Made by a program: the position numbers and the translations under genes
Part shown: piece after piece, positions 24,686 through 33,760 of the stretch
Layout: every line of letters starts with the position of its first letter
How positions within the stretch are numbered: position 1 is the stretch's first letter
NCBI GenBank assembly: GCA_017433375.1
Contig: JAFRHG010000019.1
Location: forward strand, 1 to 64,000
Direction: 5' to 3'
Source: Bacillota bacterium
Lineage (GTDB): Bacteria > Bacillota > Clostridia > Peptostreptococcales > Anaerovoracaceae
Length of the DNA stretch: 64,000 nt
The notes under the pieces: generated by a model
What the model was told of the DNA's origin: nothing
The model's database searches: none
Seen by the model: the letters and a program-made list of their open reading frames with translations, nothing else

Positions 24686-26764
24686 ATGAGAACCATTTTC
24701 AGTATTTTTGGCAATGACATACGGTCGATTGTCCGGCACCCCCTGGTGCTGGTGGTCATTCTGGCGGTCGGCGTTATCCCGTCTCTTTACGCCTGGATCA
24801 ATCTCTACGCCGACTGGGACCCCTACGGCAAAGCGGACGATCTTCAGATCGCCCTGGCATCCCGGGACAGGGGCATCGACAGGACGAACGGAACCCACGT
24901 GAACAGGGCGGAGGAAGTGATCACCCGTGTCTGCCGGGATACCCACGAGGGGTTCCGGCCGGTGGATGATCCCGACGAGGCCCTGGAAGGGGTGCGGGCA
25001 GGGAAGTATTATGCTGCCATTATCTTTGAGGACGGATTCACCTACGATATGGAGCACTTCGACAAGGCCATCGGGGACAGGAGTCCGAAGCTGATCTATT
25101 ATCCCAACATCAAGAAAAATGCCATAGCCACCAAGATCACCGACGGGTCAGCGGAGGACCTGCAGGAGGAAATCAACAGGACGTACCTGGAAACCGTGCT
25201 GGGGGATTTCTTCGCCGATACGGAGGAACTGTCTGACCGGCTGGACACCGATGAGGCGGTGGATGAGGCCATCGATCAGCTGATCGAGGCCAGGGAAGCG
25301 CTGCACAGCTACAACACGGCCATTACCCAGTACCTGGCCAGCAGCGGCGATATTTCCCGGTCCCTGAAGGATCTGAACAGGGATCTGGACAGCGACCGGA
25401 GCAAAGGCAAGTCCACCGTGAAGAAAGCGACCAAGGCCTATAACGAGGCGAAGAAGAGCGCCGATGAACTGGCCCGACAGATCCGGAACAGAACGGCTCA
25501 GCTGGACGGGGACATCGATGCCCTGGCGGCTATTGCCGCTGAGCTGAAGAAGTCCCTGCCCGAAGAGGAACGGCAGAAACTCATCGAGGAAGGGGAGGTG
25601 CTGGCCGACCGGATTCTGGCCGTGCTGGAAAACCTGCGGGCCATGATCCCAGGCGACGGCGATACCCCGGCTTTCCGTATGGCGGCGGCCACCCTGGATC
25701 TGATGATCGACACGGTAAAGAAGATCAAGTCGGACCTTCGGGAGCCCTCCCGGATCGATGCCCTCGTCTCGGAGATGGATGCCCTGAAGAAGATCAATCA
25801 GGAAGAACTCGTTCCGGCCATGGACCTGATCGTGTCGGATATCCGCAACGCCCTGAAACTGGTGAAGCCGCTGATGTCCGCCGCGGACGGCACCCTGGGG
25901 GATATCGATCCCGTGCTGAAGTCCGCCGGAAAAACCGTGAACGGCCTGGATAAAACCATGATCCGCCTGCAGGCCATGACGGTGCCCCTGGAGGAGAAGC
26001 TTGACCAGGTCATCGATGAAGTGGAGAAGGCGGACAGGGAGGACCGGCTGGAGGTGCTCACCAGGGTGCTTGGCGGAGATCCGGAGGAGTATGTCCGTTT
26101 CTTTACGGATCCGGTGGAAGTCAGTACGGAAAATTTTTACCGGGTGCCTTCCTACGGTGCGGCTATGGCGCCCTTTTTCACCATCATCGCCCTGTGGGTC
26201 GGCGCGGTCATGATACTCACCGTCCTGCGGGCCGGCATCAACCGGGAACTGTTCCCCGAGGCGACGGAAAGCCAGGCTTTCTTCGGCCGGGCGCTGATCC
26301 TGCTTCTCATTGGACAGATGCAGGCCGCCGTGGTCGTTGCTGGAAATATTTTCCTTCTCCACGTCGATCCGGTTCATCCCGTGCTGACATGGTTTTCCGC
26401 GGCGGTGGCCAGCTTCGTCTTCGTTCTATTGGTCTACGCCATGATCCTGTCCTTCGGCAACATCGGCCGGGGGCTGGTCATCGTCATCATGGTGCTGCAG
26501 GTCGCCGGGTCCAGCGGGTCCTATCCCATTGAGCTGCTGCCGGTGATCTTCAGCAAGATCTATATCTTCTTCCCCTTCCCCTCGGCCATCAACGCCATGC
26601 GGGAGGCGATGTTCGGACTCTACAGGGCGGATTACCTGGTCTACCTGGGCCAGCTTCTGATCTTTGCCCTGGTCGCCCTGGCCATCGGCCTGCTGATCCG
26701 CAAGCCCTTCATCGGCGTGGATCGTTACGTTACCGAAAAGCTGGAAGAAACGGAGGTGCTGTGA
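24686..26764 (+). CDS. YhgE/Pip-family membrane protein, first copy
   Basis: The 692-residue protein has the family layout: one N-terminal membrane segment in IVRHPLVLVVILAVGVIPSL, then YAWINLYADWDPYGKA, a long helical extracytoplasmic region with coiled-coil character (about 60-470), and five to six C-terminal membrane segments from about 490. Relatives include Pip, a phage infection protein of lactococci, and the EsaA group near type VII secretion systems; the C-terminal part resembles ABC-2 permeases. The function is unresolved. The start matches the family N-terminus but has no ribosome site; TACAAT lies nine bases upstream, so leaderless translation is likely. Confidence 0.85.
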   Translation: MRTIFSIFGNDIRSIVRHPLVLVVILAVGVIPSLYAWINLYADWDPYGKADDLQIALASRDRGIDRTNGTHVNRAEEVITRVCRDTHEGFRPVDDPDEALEGVRAGKYYAAIIFEDGFTYDMEHFDKAIGDRSPKLIYYPNIKKNAIATKITDGSAEDLQEEINRTYLETVLGDFFADTEELSDRLDTDEAVDEAIDQLIEAREALHSYNTAITQYLASSGDISRSLKDLNRDLDSDRSKGKSTVKKATKAYNEAKKSADELARQIRNRTAQLDGDIDALAAIAAELKKSLPEEERQKLIEEGEVLADRILAVLENLRAMIPGDGDTPAFRMAAATLDLMIDTVKKIKSDLREPSRIDALVSEMDALKKINQEELVPAMDLIVSDIRNALKLVKPLMSAADGTLGDIDPVLKSAGKTVNGLDKTMIRLQAMTVPLEEKLDQVIDEVEKADREDRLEVLTRVLGGDPEEYVRFFTDPVEVSTENFYRVPSYGAAMAPFFTIIALWVGAVMILTVLRAGINRELFPEATESQAFFGRALILLLIGQMQAAVVVAGNIFLLHVDPVHPVLTWFSAAVASFVFVLLVYAMILSFGNIGRGLVIVIMVLQVAGSSGSYPIELLPVIFSKIYIFFPFPSAINAMREAMFGLYRADYLVYLGQLLIFALVALAIGLLIRKPFIGVDRYVTEKLEETEVL

Positions 26765-26765
26765 G

Positions 26766-27224
26766 ATGGATAACCGACCGCAGGACAACTGTTACGAACA
26801 GCTCTGTACCGATATGCGGGAGTACGCCCTGACCCTCCACGAGAGGAATAGGAAGACGCTTCGCGCCGGCACCATCGCGCTGGTCGTCATCCCCGTCATC
26901 CTCGGCCTGGTCCGCTGGCTTACCCACAGCGACAAGGTGGTATTTCTGCTGCTCTGGGTGTTCTGTATCGTCATCCTTTGCGCCTTCCTGATCACCGTGG
27001 AATATCTGGACTACTCCGTGCAGAAGCGGCTGGAGGAGCTGACAGAGCAGGAGACGGATTTCGACACCCTGCTCAACGTAGAGGGACCTAAGGGACAGAT
27101 TGCCTCCCACGTCAGGGAACGGGTGGAGGAGATCACGGAGAGCCGGGTGGCGGAACTGAAGCGTGCAGGGGCCATTTCGGAAGAGGAGGCCGCCCAGGTG
27201 CGGCAGGAAGGAGGCGAAGGATGA
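26766..27224 (+). CDS. Small two-segment membrane protein between YhgE genes
   Basis: The 152-residue protein starts one base after the first YhgE stop and overlaps the second YhgE gene by four bases (ATGA), so all three should be co-translated. Two close membrane segments (about 35-54 and 62-82) are followed by a cytoplasmic, charged helical tail (KRLEELTEQETDFDTLLNVE, ERVEEITESRVAELKRAGAI). It has no recognised family. The tight coupling suggests a subunit or chaperone of the YhgE proteins. Confidence 0.7.
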   Translation: MDNRPQDNCYEQLCTDMREYALTLHERNRKTLRAGTIALVVIPVILGLVRWLTHSDKVVFLLLWVFCIVILCAFLITVEYLDYSVQKRLEELTEQETDFDTLLNVEGPKGQIASHVRERVEEITESRVAELKRAGAISEEEAAQVRQEGGEG

Positions 27225-29365
27225 AGAATATGTTCGACATCATCGCCGACGATTTCCGGCGGCTGACCTCCAGCGTGGTATCCATCGTGGTTCTGCTGGG
27301 CATCGTGCTCGTGCCCTGCTGCTTCGTCTGGTTCAACGTTCTCTCCAACTGGGAACCCTTCGACGAGAAGGCGACCGGCCGCATCCCGGTGGCCGTGGTC
27401 AATGAGGACAAGGGCGCCGAGATGATGGGGCTCTACATCAGCGTGGGAGAGAAGATGACCGATGAGCTGGCCGCAAAGCCGGTGATCGACTGGCACATCA
27501 TGAAGAATAAGGAAAGGGCCATAGAGGGCACCCGCGCGGGTGACTACTACGCGGCCATCGTCATACCGGAGGATTTCAGCGAGGATGTGCTGAGCGTCTC
27601 CTCCGGGGATCCGGTCCACCCCGTGCTCCAGTACTATGAGAACGACAAGAAGAACGCCGTTGCCCCCAAGATCACCGGCAAGGTGCGGGATGTCCTGCAG
27701 GAGGAAGTGAACTCCGCCTTCGTGGGCACCATCGCCAGCTTTATCGCCGAGGCGGGCAAGGCGGCGGAATCGGCCGGGCTTGACCCCCGGGATGTTTTCG
27801 GCGATCTGAGCAGACAGATGAGCGACCTCAGCGGGGAGCTGGAGAACAGCATCAGCATCGTGCAGGCGGCTTCCGGCCTGTCCGACGCGGCCAATGAGCT
27901 GCTGAAGGCGACCGGCGGACTGATGTCCGGCTCCGAGAAGACCCTGGAGGCAGGGGAGAAGCTTCTGGACGCCAGCGGCAACGCCCTGCCGAACAAGCAG
28001 GAGACCAATACGGTGACCAGCGCCGTCAAGGAGGAGGCCCGGATCATCACCGGGGGCCTCGGCGGGCTGGCGGGCGACCTCAACAGGATCCGCAGCGATA
28101 TGGACGCCTTCAACACCTTTGTGGAAAAGGACCTGAAGGCCAAGATGGAGCTGGTGGATGAAATGCGCAAGTCCGCCCTGGCCATGGCCAAGCGCCTGCG
28201 GGAAATGGGGCTGACGGGACTGGCGGATATGTTCACCAGGCTGGCCGACCGGCTGGGTAAGATCTACGATGAACTGAGCACCCTGGAAAAGGCCGACGAA
28301 ACCACCTGGCCCGAAATCCAGAAGATATTGGATCAGCTGGTTTCCGATGTCACCGGGGCCCAGAGCCTGGCAGAGGGGATCGGCGATGAGGCAAACAGCG
28401 AGCTGGATGACAAAGTCAACAAGGCCCTGACCGACGCGAGAAAGACCATCGCCGGAGTGCGCAAGGCCCTGTCGAGTATGTACGGGGATCTGGACACCCT
28501 GGACGCCGGACTGGCCGGATCGGAAAAGTCCCTTAAGTCCCTCAGCGGCGGGCTGGACGGCACCCTGCAGACCCTGCTTTCCCTGCAGACCGGTCTGACC
28601 CAGCTGTCCGCCGTCTTTGAGAGCCTTTCCGACAGCGACCTGCTGAAGGACGTCAACCATCTCATGGAGAACGACGCGGAGGTGATTGCCGCCCGGCTGG
28701 CCTCGCCCATCCAGATGGACACGGTGGACATCTATCCCATCCGGAACTTCGGTTCCGTCATGGCCGCCTTCTACACGGCCATGGCCCTGTGGATCGGCGC
28801 CCTCTTCGCCGCGGTCATGATCAGCACCAAGGTGAAGCGGCGGGAAGGAATGGTGCAGATCAGGCTCCACGAACGGTTCTTCGGCAGATACCGGCTGTTC
28901 TTCGTGATGGGGCAGGCCCAGGCCCTGATCATCGCCCTGGGAGACCTGCTCTACGTGGGGATCCAGTGCCAGCATCCTTTCCTGTTTATTCTGGCCTGCT
29001 GCGTGATCAGCGCCGCCTTTACCCTGTTTATCTATGCCTTTGCCTTTGCTCTGGACAGCATCGGCCTGGTTCTCTGCGTGGTGTTCATGATCATCCAGAT
29101 CGCCGGCGCGGGTGGACTGTTCCCGATTCAGGTGGTTCCTCCCGTGTTCCAGGCCCTCAATCCCTTCATGCCGCTGCGCTACGCCATGGATGCCCTGCGG
29201 GAATGCATCGGCGGGATGTACAACGGAACCTATATCAAGTGTCTCGGTATCCTGATCCTGTTCGGGGCCGCGGCCGCCGGGCTGGGATTGCTTTTGTACA
29301 AGCCCATGCGCAGGGTGAATGAAATATTCGAAGAGGTCAAAGAAGAAAGCGGTATCATGCTGTAA
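27221..29365 (+). CDS. YhgE/Pip-family membrane protein, second copy
   Basis: The 714-residue paralogue has a similar layout: N-terminal segment SSVVSIVVLLGIVLVPCCFV, WFNVLSNWEPFDEKATG, a long extracytoplasmic helical domain with repeated Leu/Ser/Gly pseudo-heptads (EAGEKLLDASG, LSGGLDGTLQTLLSLQ), and about six C-terminal membrane segments. AGGAGGCGAAGG lies before ATG 27221. The two paralogues differ enough to suggest a heteromeric complex rather than a recent duplication (inference). Confidence 0.85.
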   Translation: MKNMFDIIADDFRRLTSSVVSIVVLLGIVLVPCCFVWFNVLSNWEPFDEKATGRIPVAVVNEDKGAEMMGLYISVGEKMTDELAAKPVIDWHIMKNKERAIEGTRAGDYYAAIVIPEDFSEDVLSVSSGDPVHPVLQYYENDKKNAVAPKITGKVRDVLQEEVNSAFVGTIASFIAEAGKAAESAGLDPRDVFGDLSRQMSDLSGELENSISIVQAASGLSDAANELLKATGGLMSGSEKTLEAGEKLLDASGNALPNKQETNTVTSAVKEEARIITGGLGGLAGDLNRIRSDMDAFNTFVEKDLKAKMELVDEMRKSALAMAKRLREMGLTGLADMFTRLADRLGKIYDELSTLEKADETTWPEIQKILDQLVSDVTGAQSLAEGIGDEANSELDDKVNKALTDARKTIAGVRKALSSMYGDLDTLDAGLAGSEKSLKSLSGGLDGTLQTLLSLQTGLTQLSAVFESLSDSDLLKDVNHLMENDAEVIAARLASPIQMDTVDIYPIRNFGSVMAAFYTAMALWIGALFAAVMISTKVKRREGMVQIRLHERFFGRYRLFFVMGQAQALIIALGDLLYVGIQCQHPFLFILACCVISAAFTLFIYAFAFALDSIGLVLCVVFMIIQIAGAGGLFPIQVVPPVFQALNPFMPLRYAMDALRECIGGMYNGTYIKCLGILILFGAAAAGLGLLLYKPMRRVNEIFEEVKEESGIML

Positions 29366-29384
29366 ATAAAGAAAGGAAAAGACT

Positions 29385-30821
29385 ATGCTGTACGGTGAGA
29401 ATAACAAGCAGAAGTTTCATAAGGTGAGGGGACTGGTGATCGGATACGGTACGCGCAAGCACGCCATGGAGATCTCAAAGTACCGGCTGAGCAGGACGCC
29501 CATGAAGGCGGAAACGGCGAAATCCCTCATCGAGAGCCTGCTGCTGGACGAGGGCAATTCCCGGATGAATATGGCCACCTTCTGCCAGACCCACATGGAG
29601 AGGGAGGCGACGGAGCTGATGGCGGAGACCCTTGACAAGAACGCCATCGACAAGTCCGAGTACCCCCAGACGGCGGAGCTGGAGAACCGGTGCGTGAATA
29701 TCCTGGCGGACCTGTGGAACGTGCCGAGGAAGTACGAATACCTGGGAACCTCCACCGTGGGTTCCAGCGAGGCCTGCATGCTGGCGGGAATGGCCATGAA
29801 GTTCCGCTGGAGGAATCAGGCGAGGGAGATGGGGATCGATGTAGATACCCTGAAGCCCCGTCCCAACCTGGTCATTAGCGCCGCCTACCAGGTCTGCTGG
29901 GAGAAGTTCTGCGTCTACTGGGATGTGGAGCTGCGGGCCGTGCCGGTGAGGAAGGATCAGCTCACCCTGGACCTGGACCGGCTGGAGGACTATGTGGACG
30001 ACCACACCATCGGTATCGTCGGCATCCAGGGGACGACCTACTCCGGCGAATACGATGACCTGAAGGGGCTGAACGCCTTCGTGGAAAAGTACAACCGGGA
30101 CCATCCGATGCGGCCCCAGCTGGTGATCCACGTGGATGCCGCCTGCGGCGGAATGCTGACGCCCTTTACGGAGCCGGAACTCCACTGGGATTTCCGCCTG
30201 GCCAACGTGGTCTCCATTTCCACTTCCGGCCACAAATACGGCCTGACCTATCCGGGCGTAGGCTGGATCATCTGGAAAGACCGGAAATACCTGCCGGAAG
30301 AGCTGATCTTCGAGGTCAGTTATCTGGGCGGGGAAATGCCCACCATGGCCATCAATTTCTCCCGCAGCGCCAGCCAGATCGTGGGGCAGTACTACAACTT
30401 CCTCCGTCTGGGGTGGGAGGGCTACAAGCTGACCCACATGAAGACGCTGGAAAGCGCCAGCATGATCGGCAAGGCGGTGGAGGAGAGCGGCCTCTTTGAT
30501 GTGTTCAACGAAGGAAACCGGACACCCATCGTCTGCTACACCCTGAAGAAGAACGCGAAATACGAAGACGGCACCCCGGTGGTCTGGAACCTCTACGATC
30601 TGTCCGACCGGCTCCAGATGCACGGCTGGCAGGTGCCGGCATACCCGCTCCCCGCAGGGGCGGAGGACGTGACCGTGCAGCGGATCGTCTGCCGGGCGGA
30701 CCTGACCTTTACCCTGACCGAGGCCTTCGTCAGCGACTTTAAGGAGTGCCTCAGCGACCTGAAGGAAGCCCACGTGCTCTGCAACGAGAAGAAGTCAGGG
30801 AGATACGGGTTCACCGGGTAG
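29385..30821 (+). CDS. gadB: Glutamate decarboxylase
   Basis: The 478-residue PLP enzyme converts glutamate to GABA and CO2 while consuming a proton, a common acid-resistance reaction. The family signatures are GTSTVGSSEACMLAGMAMKF, IHVDAACGGMLTPF and the PLP-binding lysine in STSGHKYGL (Lys284). Length and N-terminus match bacterial GadB. The start follows AAAGGAAAAG, 20 bases after the second YhgE stop, so it is probably in the same transcript. No glutamate/GABA antiporter of the GadC type is recognised in the window. The EamA exporters are not obvious substitutes. Confidence 0.93.
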   Translation: MLYGENNKQKFHKVRGLVIGYGTRKHAMEISKYRLSRTPMKAETAKSLIESLLLDEGNSRMNMATFCQTHMEREATELMAETLDKNAIDKSEYPQTAELENRCVNILADLWNVPRKYEYLGTSTVGSSEACMLAGMAMKFRWRNQAREMGIDVDTLKPRPNLVISAAYQVCWEKFCVYWDVELRAVPVRKDQLTLDLDRLEDYVDDHTIGIVGIQGTTYSGEYDDLKGLNAFVEKYNRDHPMRPQLVIHVDAACGGMLTPFTEPELHWDFRLANVVSISTSGHKYGLTYPGVGWIIWKDRKYLPEELIFEVSYLGGEMPTMAINFSRSASQIVGQYYNFLRLGWEGYKLTHMKTLESASMIGKAVEESGLFDVFNEGNRTPIVCYTLKKNAKYEDGTPVVWNLYDLSDRLQMHGWQVPAYPLPAGAEDVTVQRIVCRADLTFTLTEAFVSDFKECLSDLKEAHVLCNEKKSGRYGFTG

Positions 30822-30835
30822 GCCCGGAAGGTACG

Positions 30836-30855
30836 GCCCGGGGAATAACCCGGGC
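30836..30855 (+). other. Intercistronic hairpin without T-run
   Basis: GCCCGGG-GAATAA-CCCGGGC is a perfect 7-bp stem between gadB and the Memo gene. Without a T-run it is more likely an mRNA-stability or processing element than a terminator. Confidence 0.45.
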
Positions 30856-30875
30856 TGAGGAAGAGGAGGTGCCCC

Positions 30876-32279
30876 ATGTCCATAGCTGCCGCCTTTATGG
30901 TTCCCCATCCGCCGATGATCGTTCCCGAGATCGGCCGGGGAAGCGAAAAACAGGTTGCCGAAACCGCAGCCGCCTACGGGCAGGCTGCCGATGAGATCGC
31001 CCGGCTCGACCCGGAGACCATCATCATCACCAGCCCCCACAGCGTGATGTACGCCGACTATTTCCACATTTCCCCGGGCAGGGGAGCGAAGGGCTCCTTT
31101 GCCGGCTTCGGCGCGCCTCAGGTGAGTTTTGACGTGGACTACGACCGCCGGATGGTGGACGTACTCTGCCGCCTGGCGGAGGAGCGGGCCTTTCCCGCGG
31201 GAACCCTGGGGGAGAGGGACAGCGCTCTGGATCACGGCACCATGGTTCCCCTCTGGTTCATCGAACGGGCCTATGACCGGCTGGGGAAGGAGAAGGACTA
31301 CCGCCTCATCCGCACGGGCCTTTCCGGCCTTTCCCTGCCCGACCATTACCGGTTCGGACAGCTGATCCGGGAGGCCGCGGAGGAGACTGGGCGGCGGACG
31401 GTTCTCGTCGCCAGCGGAGATCTTTCCCATAAGCTGCAGGACTACGGGCCCTACGGGTTTGCCCAGGAGGGGCCGGAATACGACCGGCGGATCATGGATG
31501 TGTGCGGCCGGGGCGCCTTCGGGGAGCTCTTTGCCTTTTCCGAGGAGTTCTGCGAAAGGGCCGCCGAATGCGGCCACCGTTCCTTCGTCGTCATGGCCGG
31601 CGCCTTCGACGGGCTGGCGGTGGAGGCGAAGGCCCTGGCCCATCAGGATGTTACCGGGGTGGGCTACGGCGTCTGCACCGTTTATCCGGCGGGCCCCGAT
31701 GAGAGCCGCCGGTTCCTGGACGAATACCTGAAGAAGGCGGAGGAGGAAGCCCGGGCCCGCCGCGGCGGGGAAGACCCCTGGGTCCAGCTGGCCCGGCAGT
31801 CCCTGGAAAGCTATATCCTGCGCCGGGAGCGCATGGAGGTGCCCGGAGGTCTGCCCGAGGAGATGGTGAACCGGAAGGCCGGCGCCTTCGTGTCCATCCA
31901 TGAGAACGGCGCCCTGCGGGGATGCATCGGCACCATCGGCCCGACCACGCCCTGCGTCGCCCAGGAGATCATCAACAACGCCATCAGCGCCTCCACCGCG
32001 GATCCCCGCTTTCCGGCGATCCGACCCGAGGAGCTGCCCATGCTGGAGATCAACGTGGACGTCCTCGGTGAACCGGAGGATATCACCGATGAGAGCGAGC
32101 TGGACGTGAAGCGGTACGGCGTCATCGTCAGCCATGGCGGCCGCCGGGGGCTTCTGCTCCCGGATCTGGAGGGCGTAGACACGGTGCGGCAGCAGGTGGA
32201 TATCGCCCGGCAGAAGGCGGGCATCGGCCCTCTGGAAAAGGTGAAACTGCAGCGTTTTGAAGTGATCCGCCACCGGTGA
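30876..32279 (+). CDS. AmmeMemoRadiSam: fused Memo + AMMECR1 protein
   Basis: The 467-residue protein joins two families that are often separate. Residues 1-265 are a Memo-like class III extradiol-dioxygenase fold (AAFMVPHPPMIVPEIGRG, ITSPHSVMYADYF, DHGTMVPLWF, GDLSHKL). Residues about 295-467 are AMMECR1 (RKAGAFVSIHENGALRGCIG with the LRGCIG signature, then DPRFPAIRPEELPMLEINVD). The start follows GAGGAGG. Together with the radical SAM gene 19 bases downstream it forms the AmmeMemoRadiSam system, which is widespread in anaerobes and archaea and has no settled function. Metal-dependent oxidoreductase or protein-modification roles have been considered (family knowledge). Confidence 0.92.
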   Translation: MSIAAAFMVPHPPMIVPEIGRGSEKQVAETAAAYGQAADEIARLDPETIIITSPHSVMYADYFHISPGRGAKGSFAGFGAPQVSFDVDYDRRMVDVLCRLAEERAFPAGTLGERDSALDHGTMVPLWFIERAYDRLGKEKDYRLIRTGLSGLSLPDHYRFGQLIREAAEETGRRTVLVASGDLSHKLQDYGPYGFAQEGPEYDRRIMDVCGRGAFGELFAFSEEFCERAAECGHRSFVVMAGAFDGLAVEAKALAHQDVTGVGYGVCTVYPAGPDESRRFLDEYLKKAEEEARARRGGEDPWVQLARQSLESYILRRERMEVPGGLPEEMVNRKAGAFVSIHENGALRGCIGTIGPTTPCVAQEIINNAISASTADPRFPAIRPEELPMLEINVDVLGEPEDITDESELDVKRYGVIVSHGGRRGLLLPDLEGVDTVRQQVDIARQKAGIGPLEKVKLQRFEVIRHR

Positions 32280-32298
32280 GGGGCGGGGAGGAGCGACC

Positions 32299-33162
32299 AT
32301 GAGCATGGAATGCGGCGTTTGTTTCCGCCATTGCCGGCTGGAAGAGGGGGAGTCGGGCTTCTGCGGGGGCCGGGTGCGCAAAGGCAACCGGATCCTCGCC
32401 GGAAACTACGGGAAGGTGACTGCCCTGGCCCTGGATCCCATTGAGAAAAAGCCTCTGGCCCGCTTCCATCCGGGCAGCCTGATCCTGTCCGTGGGGAGCT
32501 ACGGCTGCAATCTGCGCTGTCCCTTCTGCCAGAACCATTCCATCTCCTGGTCCGAAGAGGCCCTCCGGCTGGGAGAGCACGCCCGGACCATCACCCCGGA
32601 GGCCCTGGCTGAAACGGCCCGTACCTGGCGGGGGAAGGGAAACCTTGGGGTTGCCTTTACCTATAACGAACCCCTGATCGGATGGGAATTCGTTCAGGAT
32701 ACGGCGAAACTGGTCCGCCGGGAGGGGATGAAGAACGTGATGGTGACCAACGGAACGGCGGAACTGGAGGTGCTGGAGGAACTCCTGCCCTGGATCGACG
32801 CCATGAACATCGACCTGAAGGGGTTTACGGACCGGTACTACAGCCAGGTGCTGGGCGGGGACCGGACCATGGTGATGGACTTTATCCGGCGGGCGGTCTC
32901 CGGCTGCCACGTGGAGCTGACCACCCTCATCGTGCCCGGAGAAAACGACACCGAGGAGGAGATGGAGCAGCTGAGCCGCTGGGTCGCCGGCCTGACCGAC
33001 GGGGAGGGCAGGGTGATCGGAGAGGACATACCCCTTCATATTTCCCGGTTTTTCCCCCGTTTTCACAGGGAAGACCGGGAAGCGACGGATGTGGGGAAGG
33101 TCTACCGGCTGACCGAGGTCGCACGACAGAATCTGCATTATGTCTACACCGGAAACTGCTGA
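32299..33162 (+). CDS. AmmeMemoRadiSam radical SAM enzyme
   Basis: The 287-residue enzyme resembles pyruvate formate-lyase activases. An N-terminal Cys-rich segment (MECGVCFRHCRLEEGESGFC) precedes the SAM-cluster motif CNLRCPFC at Cys70, Cys74 and Cys77. FTYNEPLIGWEF and the strand VMVTNGTAELE are typical of this subgroup. The protein ends in YTGNC. The start follows GGGGAGGAG. Its product or substrate protein is unknown; the neighbouring Memo-AMMECR1 fusion is the obvious partner. Confidence 0.92.
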   Translation: MSMECGVCFRHCRLEEGESGFCGGRVRKGNRILAGNYGKVTALALDPIEKKPLARFHPGSLILSVGSYGCNLRCPFCQNHSISWSEEALRLGEHARTITPEALAETARTWRGKGNLGVAFTYNEPLIGWEFVQDTAKLVRREGMKNVMVTNGTAELEVLEELLPWIDAMNIDLKGFTDRYYSQVLGGDRTMVMDFIRRAVSGCHVELTTLIVPGENDTEEEMEQLSRWVAGLTDGEGRVIGEDIPLHISRFFPRFHREDREATDVGKVYRLTEVARQNLHYVYTGNC

Positions 33163-33270
33163 TGAAAAGGCTTCATTTTTGCGAAATCGGTGGTACAATG
33201 AGAGCGATAACCGGCGGCAGCCGGCAGATGGCCGGCTCCGTGAATATACAAAACAGGAGGGGATAACGCG

Positions 33271-33741
33271 ATGTTTCGTTACCGTGAATGCGACAGGGGA
33301 GACTGTTCCATCTGGCTGGAACTGAACAAGGCCTTCATGATGGAGGAGATCCGGGGCAATGCACTGTGGAAGGACGTGAACCGGGTCAGCGATCAGGAAT
33401 TTCGGGAAACCTTTCTGACCGGGCTGACCGAGCGGGATCACGTCCGGTTCCTCATGTTTGAGGAAGACGAGGAACCCGTCGGATTTGCCAATCTGATGAT
33501 CGTGTACAGCGTGTGGACCCATGGCAGGGCACTGATCATCGATGACCTGTATTTCCGGCCGGGAGAGAGAGGATCCGGCAAGGGCAAACGGGCCATGGAG
33601 ATGATCGAGGAATACGCGAAAACCCTCGGCTGCAAGCGTGTTCAGCTGCAGGCAGAGCTATCGAATCCCGGGGCCATGGAGTTCTACAAAGCCATCGGGT
33701 ACCAATCCGCCGACATGAAATTTTATGTGAAATACCTGTAA
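33271..33741 (+). CDS. GNAT-family N-acetyltransferase
   Basis: The 156-residue protein has the acetyl-CoA-binding region ALIIDDLYFRPGERGSGKGK followed by a helix (RAMEMIEEYAKTLGC) and the end ELSNPGAMEFYKAIGY. CAGGAGGGG fixes the start at 33271; a -10-like TACAAT lies at 33193-33198. The substrate amine cannot be predicted. It precedes the GGDEF gene by 19 bases. Confidence 0.88.
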   Translation: MFRYRECDRGDCSIWLELNKAFMMEEIRGNALWKDVNRVSDQEFRETFLTGLTERDHVRFLMFEEDEEPVGFANLMIVYSVWTHGRALIIDDLYFRPGERGSGKGKRAMEMIEEYAKTLGCKRVQLQAELSNPGAMEFYKAIGYQSADMKFYVKYL

Positions 33742-33760
33742 TGGAAAGGGAGCCTGTTTC

